In this document: positions 60,128 through 64,000 of the stretch, piece after piece | Numbering within the stretch: position 1 is the stretch's first letter | How the letters are laid out: each line of letters starts with the position of its first letter | Origin: Clostridium sp. 12(A) | GTDB lineage: Bacteria > Bacillota > Clostridia > Lachnospirales > Lachnospiraceae | DNA length: 64,000 bases | Assembly: GCA_000526575.1 (NCBI GenBank) | Contig: JAGI01000002.1 | Span: 2,589,501 to 2,653,500 of the forward strand | Direction of reading: 5' to 3' | Notes under the pieces: generated by a model | The model's database searches: none | What the model saw: the letters and a program-made list of their open reading frames with translations, nothing else | What the model was told of the DNA's origin: nothing | Translations under genes and position numbers: made by a program

Positions 60128-61711
60128 TTATTTTTTGCCTGAGCTATCAAAACGGAACCAGCTGACATCTACATAACCGCCGGAAGAGGCTGTTGTGAAA
60201 TTGTAGATACCAAACTTATCTCCCTGGAAAAAGCCAAGGTCAAAGGGCATGTTAAGCTGGCCCCCGAGCTGAGTAAAGTTCACATTGTTGGTGCTGTAAG
60301 AAAAGGTCGCTTTGTCTGTAAGCAGGTTGGCATTTGCCCTCAAATAAATGATATTACTTTGCACCACAGGCCCACTCGTAATAGTGCCCTGTCCGTCTTC
60401 TTTTGCATTGATATTGGCTACGATCCGCTTCACTCCCCCGGATTTTACAACGCCAATGGAACCGTAAGGGATATTAAGGAGACAAAGTCCTGCCTGATCT
60501 CCATCCTTCATATTGGCTGTATCAAGCTCAATGGTTCCCTGGCAGTCAGGGCCCTGGACTCGCTGGGTAAGAGTGTTGCTTGCTCTCCATAAATTCTTAG
60601 CCGTCTTTGCACGAAGCCTTAAATAACCAGGGCGTTCGCTTAAAGACCATTTGCTGTTGTCCGGGTAATGATTCCACTGCCACTGTACGCCCAGTGTATT
60701 GGATTGAAACTCATCGCTGGCAGGAATGGATACGGCTGGATAAGAAGCGTCTACATTTGGTTTTTTATAGGTAATTGGCACGCTGCCGATTGGATAGCTC
60801 TTTCCTCCTATGGTTACATTTTTTACGGTTGACGGAACACCAAGGACTGGCCAGTCATTCTGCCACTGCATGGGAACTAAAATATCTCTCCGGCCAACGC
60901 CGTTGCAATCCTGGAACACGTAGAACCACCACTCACCCGTAGGGGTATCAATGGGGCCGCCCTGATGGATCTGGCTTCCGCCTGGGATTCTTGGTCCATC
61001 TAAAAGGATTCTCATCTCATAGGGTCCGTAAATATTTCTGGAGCGCAGGCAGTAGGTGTAGGATTCAGGTGGTGTGGAATTACGGAAGATATAGTAAAAC
61101 CCGTTCTTCTTAATCACATGGGTTCCCTCCACCAGATACTTTCCGGTGATCCCTTCAATCCGGGTACTGACCGTACTGCTTACCACGGACTTATAATCAC
61201 CGCTCAGCTTGCTGATTCTTACATCGTTTGCTTCTGAAATAATGTAGCCCGTTCCGTCATCATCAAGAAACAGTGCCGGATCATGAAATCCCCGGTCAAA
61301 GACTTTTTTGGTATAAGGACCGGCTGGATTGGTAGCCGTACACAGGATAAATCTGCCCTGTGCCTGATAGATGCCCACATAAAATACACCGTTACGATAA
61401 GCGATGGTAGGCGCCCAGCAACCATGACCATAGTCCTCAAAGTTATCTGTTAAATTGTAGGATTTCCCGGTTCCGTTTAAATCCTGGGTCACGTATCCAA
61501 TGATTTCCCAGTTCACAAGATCCTTGGAGTGCATGATGGGAATTGATGGAAAGGATACAAAGGTAGAACTGACCATATAAAAATCATTTCCCACCCGTAC
61601 CGCTGCGATGTCAGGATAATCTGCGTTTAAAATTGGATTGGTATACGTACCGTCACCATTATCTGACTGCCATGCTAATTTCACTTCTGCTTCATTAATT
61701 TGATTGCTCAT
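60128..61711 (-). CDS. GH43 family beta-xylosidase/arabinofuranosidase without signal peptide
   Basis: A 527-residue two-domain enzyme. The five-blade propeller has the catalytic base Asp in NADYPDIAAVRVG, the pKa-tuning Asp in GFHDPALFLDDDG and the acid Glu in YLVEGTHVIKK. A C-terminal beta-sandwich (about 325-520) resembles the GH43 XynB-type domain. It likely trims xylan side chains or xylo-oligosaccharides. The N-terminus MSNQINEAEVKLAWQSDNGD is hydrophilic with no signal peptide. The ATG follows AGAAGGGGG. Second gene of the three-gene xylan operon. Confidence 0.9.
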   Translation of the reverse strand: MSNQINEAEVKLAWQSDNGDGTYTNPILNADYPDIAAVRVGNDFYMVSSTFVSFPSIPIMHSKDLVNWEIIGYVTQDLNGTGKSYNLTDNFEDYGHGCWAPTIAYRNGVFYVGIYQAQGRFILCTATNPAGPYTKKVFDRGFHDPALFLDDDGTGYIISEANDVRISKLSGDYKSVVSSTVSTRIEGITGKYLVEGTHVIKKNGFYYIFRNSTPPESYTYCLRSRNIYGPYEMRILLDGPRIPGGSQIHQGGPIDTPTGEWWFYVFQDCNGVGRRDILVPMQWQNDWPVLGVPSTVKNVTIGGKSYPIGSVPITYKKPNVDASYPAVSIPASDEFQSNTLGVQWQWNHYPDNSKWSLSERPGYLRLRAKTAKNLWRASNTLTQRVQGPDCQGTIELDTANMKDGDQAGLCLLNIPYGSIGVVKSGGVKRIVANINAKEDGQGTITSGPVVQSNIIYLRANANLLTDKATFSYSTNNVNFTQLGGQLNMPFDLGFFQGDKFGIYNFTTASSGGYVDVSWFRFDSSGKK

Positions 61712-61842
61712 AGGTAAACCCCCTTCTACAAAAAAGACCTTTCTGTCTTTTTGGACGGTTACAGACGGCGGCTGATTATATACTCTATTTCATTATTTCA
61801 GCCGCACGCTGTAACCAAAACTCAATTCTATTTCACACTGCT

Positions 61843-63324
61843 TTACGAGAATTTCCAGTAGTCGAACTTAAATAAGTCTCCGCTTCCATTTCCCGTAAAT
61901 ACAAAGAATAATTTATGCACACCAGTGGCACCGCTTATGGAAGTTTCTACCTCTCTCCAGTTTTGTGCACCGCCTGTGTTCGGCACCGTAAGGGTTCCTA
62001 CAAGGGTGCCGCTTGTGCTGTCAAGGCGTACTTCAATCTTGCCGCCGGAAGTGGAGGCCACATTGGCCTTAAAGCTTCTTGCTCCCTGGGAGCCAAAATC
62101 AACGTTTCCTAATCCAATCCAGTCCCCGTTATTAATTCCGGTTACGTTCTGGTTGTAGGAAGGACCGCCAGATGCATAGCATCGTTCAGTTAAAATTCCT
62201 CCGTTCCAGCCAATGGTCTCTGCTTCCACCCTCTGATATGGGTTTAAGTTGGAAAGCTGTGCCACGCCAGCATAATCAGCTGCTACCTCACGAATGCTTC
62301 CATCGCTGTTATGAATCAGCTTGTTAATGTGAGGGGAACGGTATCCTTTTCCAGAGCCGTATAAGGCCTGGCTCACAGTCTGTGCATGGTAAACCACATA
62401 CCATTGGTTCTTAAACTGGAATACGCAGTGGTGGTTATTGCCTCCTGACCGGAAGAATACGCCCGGATTTTTCAAAAAATGGCCTGCGTAGGTAAATGGT
62501 CCCATTGGGTTTTTGCTGGTCATATATCCGATTTCACCTGCAGGCTTGTCTGACGGGTGAGTGCCGGAGAAGTTGATACAGTAGGAGTAGTAGTAAACCC
62601 CGTTGTACTTATGCATTCCCGAATCTTCAAACATAAAGGGTGCATCAATGGTAGAGGCACTTCCCACAACGCTGATCATATCACCGCCTAAACGAAGCAC
62701 TCTGGCCGTTTTGGGATTTGCCTGCTGTGCCTGTGTTGGCCTTGGATCTCCAGGAATTCCGCCGCCGCAGTATAAGTATCCTGTTCCATCGTTGTCAATG
62801 AATACCGCAGGATCAAACAGCCATACAACTCCAGGCATACCAGGTGTGTTGGTTGTTACCAGAGCTCTGCCTAAAGGATCGCTCCACGGTCCGATGGGGC
62901 TGTCTGCAGTCAGTACACCAATTCCAGCGCCTCCGTTTGCAAAGTAAAGGAAGAACTTATCCTTACCGTTGATATTTTTTACTGCCGCCGCAGGTGCCCA
63001 GGAATTACCTGCCCATTTCGCTATACCTTGTCCCCCATTTAAGCCGTTTGCCCCAGCTACAGGAATTGCTCCATGATCGGTCCAGTTTACCATGTCCTCA
63101 GAAGATATGACAAAAATACTCTTTAAATTCGCAAAGCTATTGTCCTTAATCGTACCATTGCTGTTGTACTCATAATTGTCGCTGGACATGTAGATGTAAA
63201 CCCTGCCGTTGTAAGTCAGTGCATAGGGATCGGCTCCCAAATGATGGTCAATGAGTGGGTTAGAATTCCCCACTGATTTTGCAATTGTTGATTTTGCAGC
63301 AAGCATAGCTTTTTCATTACCCAT
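61843..63324 (-). CDS. xynD: Arabinoxylan arabinofuranohydrolase (XynD-like, GH43+CBM6) without signal peptide
   Basis: A 493-residue protein close to B. subtilis XynD. The GH43 propeller at about 20-350 holds IDHHLGADPYALTYNGRV with the base Asp, WLFDPAVFIDNDGTG and APFMFEDSG with the acid Glu. A C-terminal CBM6 (about 360-493) has RVEAETIGWNGG and INNGDWIGLGNVDFG. It removes arabinose from doubly substituted xylose. The mature part aligns from STIAKSVGNSNPLIDHH, but the Sec signal is replaced by MGNEKAMLAAK. The ATG follows CAGGAGG. First gene of the operon. Confidence 0.93.
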   Translation of the reverse strand: MGNEKAMLAAKSTIAKSVGNSNPLIDHHLGADPYALTYNGRVYIYMSSDNYEYNSNGTIKDNSFANLKSIFVISSEDMVNWTDHGAIPVAGANGLNGGQGIAKWAGNSWAPAAAVKNINGKDKFFLYFANGGAGIGVLTADSPIGPWSDPLGRALVTTNTPGMPGVVWLFDPAVFIDNDGTGYLYCGGGIPGDPRPTQAQQANPKTARVLRLGGDMISVVGSASTIDAPFMFEDSGMHKYNGVYYYSYCINFSGTHPSDKPAGEIGYMTSKNPMGPFTYAGHFLKNPGVFFRSGGNNHHCVFQFKNQWYVVYHAQTVSQALYGSGKGYRSPHINKLIHNSDGSIREVAADYAGVAQLSNLNPYQRVEAETIGWNGGILTERCYASGGPSYNQNVTGINNGDWIGLGNVDFGSQGARSFKANVASTSGGKIEVRLDSTSGTLVGTLTVPNTGGAQNWREVETSISGATGVHKLFFVFTGNGSGDLFKFDYWKFS

Positions 63325-63799
63325 AAAATAATTACCTCCTGTTTTTTCTTCTCCATTTGATTTTTTTCATTTTTTTGTTCACCGGAAACGTGTTATTTTT
63401 CATCGCTTCTTTTGGTGATAGGCGGCATTTTGGTTCTCCCTGCCGGCTCGAAAGAGAACCTATACTTTTATATGCCATTGTTTTAGCTTCGGTTACCTTT
63501 TACTTTTTAGATTTGCAAGTCTATACTATATAAAGATAATTAAGAGAGATTTGTAAACGGGAAAATAAAATAATTTATATCTGTTTTAAGAACCGTAGAA
63601 TCTCTCTTAAATGCTATTTCAGACTCTAGTATTAATCATAGGCGTTTCCATTTATATTACAAGATTCTTTAATATAGAAGTAATCCGGTCAAACTTTAGA
63701 ATCTTGATGGGAAACACATTTTAGTTTACAATTTGGAAAAAATCTTCTTTGTATTGAATGAGTTTGCAAATTCAATAAAATATAAAAGGAGATACGATT
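63325..63799. other. 475-base intergenic region with several inverted repeats
   Basis: No gene is seen. Inverted repeats are: GGTTCTC/GAGAACC (63432-63438 and 63454-63460), likely a hairpin near the 5' end of the xynD message; TTAAGAGAGATT/AATCTCTCTTAA (63540-63551 and 63599-63610), with ACGG/CCGT inside; AAGATTCT/AGAATCTT (63661-63668 and 63698-63705); and ATTGAAT/ATTCAAT (63753-63759 and 63770-63776) shortly before the downstream gene's ribosome site. They may be operators or leader structures. I cannot assign a known riboswitch. Confidence 0.55.
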
Positions 63800-64000
63800 A
63801 TGGCAGATTATGATAACTCAAGGTATACATATGCCCAGGTACTGGCAGGTACCGGCTATTACATGAAGGATGATAAGCTTCGATACAGCGCAGGTGTTAA
63901 GACCATGCAGACAAAATTAAATACTGCTGGTTACGATAGCGGTACTCCTGATGGAAAATTCGGTGGCGGTACCGATACAGCAGTAAAAAGCTTTCAACGA
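63800..64000 (+). CDS. Peptidoglycan-binding protein, leaderless (C-terminus cut by window end)
   Basis: The first 67 codons are visible, after AAAAGGAGA. Residues about 28-67 match a PG_binding_1 repeat: AGVKTMQTKLNTAGYDSGTPDGKFGGGT and AVKSFQR. Such domains bind cell-wall peptidoglycan, usually in autolysins. The N-terminus (MADYDNSRYTYAQVLAGTG) is hydrophilic, with no signal peptide. It diverges from the signal-less xylanase operon. The catalytic part, if any, is beyond the window. Confidence 0.85.
   Translation, partial: MADYDNSRYTYAQVLAGTGYYMKDDKLRYSAGVKTMQTKLNTAGYDSGTPDGKFGGGTDTAVKSFQR

Noticed and set aside
63383..63396. Possible catabolite-response (cre) site CGGAAACGTGTTAT upstream of xynD
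   Set aside because: It lacks the conserved leading TG and central symmetry of a cre box, so I would not call it without experimental support.
63432..63460. Possible riboswitch in the xynD leader
   Set aside because: The hairpin lacks the conserved cores of c-di-GMP, ydaO, cobalamin or other classes I know; it looks like a simple 5' stem.
1..64000. rRNA, tRNA, prophage, transposase or CRISPR-Cas genes
   Set aside because: I looked for their conserved sequences and proteins on both strands and found none; all long intergenic spaces are explained by promoters, operators or terminators, apart from 63325-63799.

Overview
The window looks like chromosomal DNA of a mid-GC, Gram-positive anaerobe of the Clostridia, most likely a Lachnospiraceae member of the Lacrimispora/Clostridium XIVa type. 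This rests on Firmicutes-style ribosome binding sites (AGGAGG), lipobox-type binding proteins, heterodimeric ABC exporters, a YesM/YesN sugar sensor, a CbADH-type secondary alcohol dehydrogenase, and hydrolases close to Bacillus subtilis XynC/XynD. I see no rRNA, tRNA, prophage, IS element or CRISPR array. The genus is an inference.

Layout. 1-5.8 kb: a MerR regulator (cut by the window edge) diverges from a two-gene heterodimeric multidrug ABC exporter, followed by a MarR/EamA efflux pair. 6.0-12.9 kb: a PucR regulator diverges from an operon with a cytidylate-kinase-like protein, an amino-acid ABC importer, an iron alcohol dehydrogenase and a GabT-like aminotransferase, suggesting GABA-type amino acid use. 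12.9-23.3 kb: small units, namely phosphoesterase/DUF1266, a racemase, TetR/MFS, flavoproteins, HxlR/nitroreductase, GntR/deoC and an NADP secondary alcohol dehydrogenase. 23.5-28.3 kb: a LanFEG/Bce-like ABC exporter diverging from its two-component system. 28.4-44.5 kb: a large carbohydrate region with a FucU mutarotase, an RbsABC-type importer, a membrane-anchored sugar-binding sensor plus YesM/YesN pair, and a six-gene operon (aldolase, FGGY kinase, GatD-like dehydrogenase, PfkB kinase, aldose epimerase, aldo/keto reductase) diverging from an AraC regulator. 44.8-50.4 kb: a tocopherol-cyclase-like protein, then a MurNAc salvage operon (murR-like, murQ, PTS EIIBC, mupG). 50.7-52.8 kb: a GNAT-WYL-DJ-1 operon. 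53.0-57.9 kb: VTC-domain protein, DUF4956 membrane protein, CotH kinase, then a response regulator and histidine kinase. 57.9-58.7 kb: an isolated ureidoglycine aminohydrolase. 58.8-63.3 kb: three xylan-degrading enzymes without signal peptides, diverging from a peptidoglycan-binding protein cut by the window end.

How the parts work together. Most units pair a local regulator with the genes it probably controls, and the intergenic DNA often shows the site: a MerR promoter with a 19-bp spacer and central palindrome; two MarR palindromes bracketing a consensus promoter; a PucR palindrome over a -35; TetR AAACG-N3-CGTTT boxes; 11-bp-phased direct repeats typical of OmpR-family regulators in front of the LanFEG-like and VTC/CotH operons; and RpiR and WYL palindromes.

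The two regions I find most worth pursuing are the VTC-DUF4956-CotH operon with its own two-component system, and the xylanase cluster whose enzymes have lost their Sec signal peptides next to a leaderless cell-wall-binding protein. The six-gene sugar operon also reads as a PTS-independent route into tagatose-type bisphosphates.
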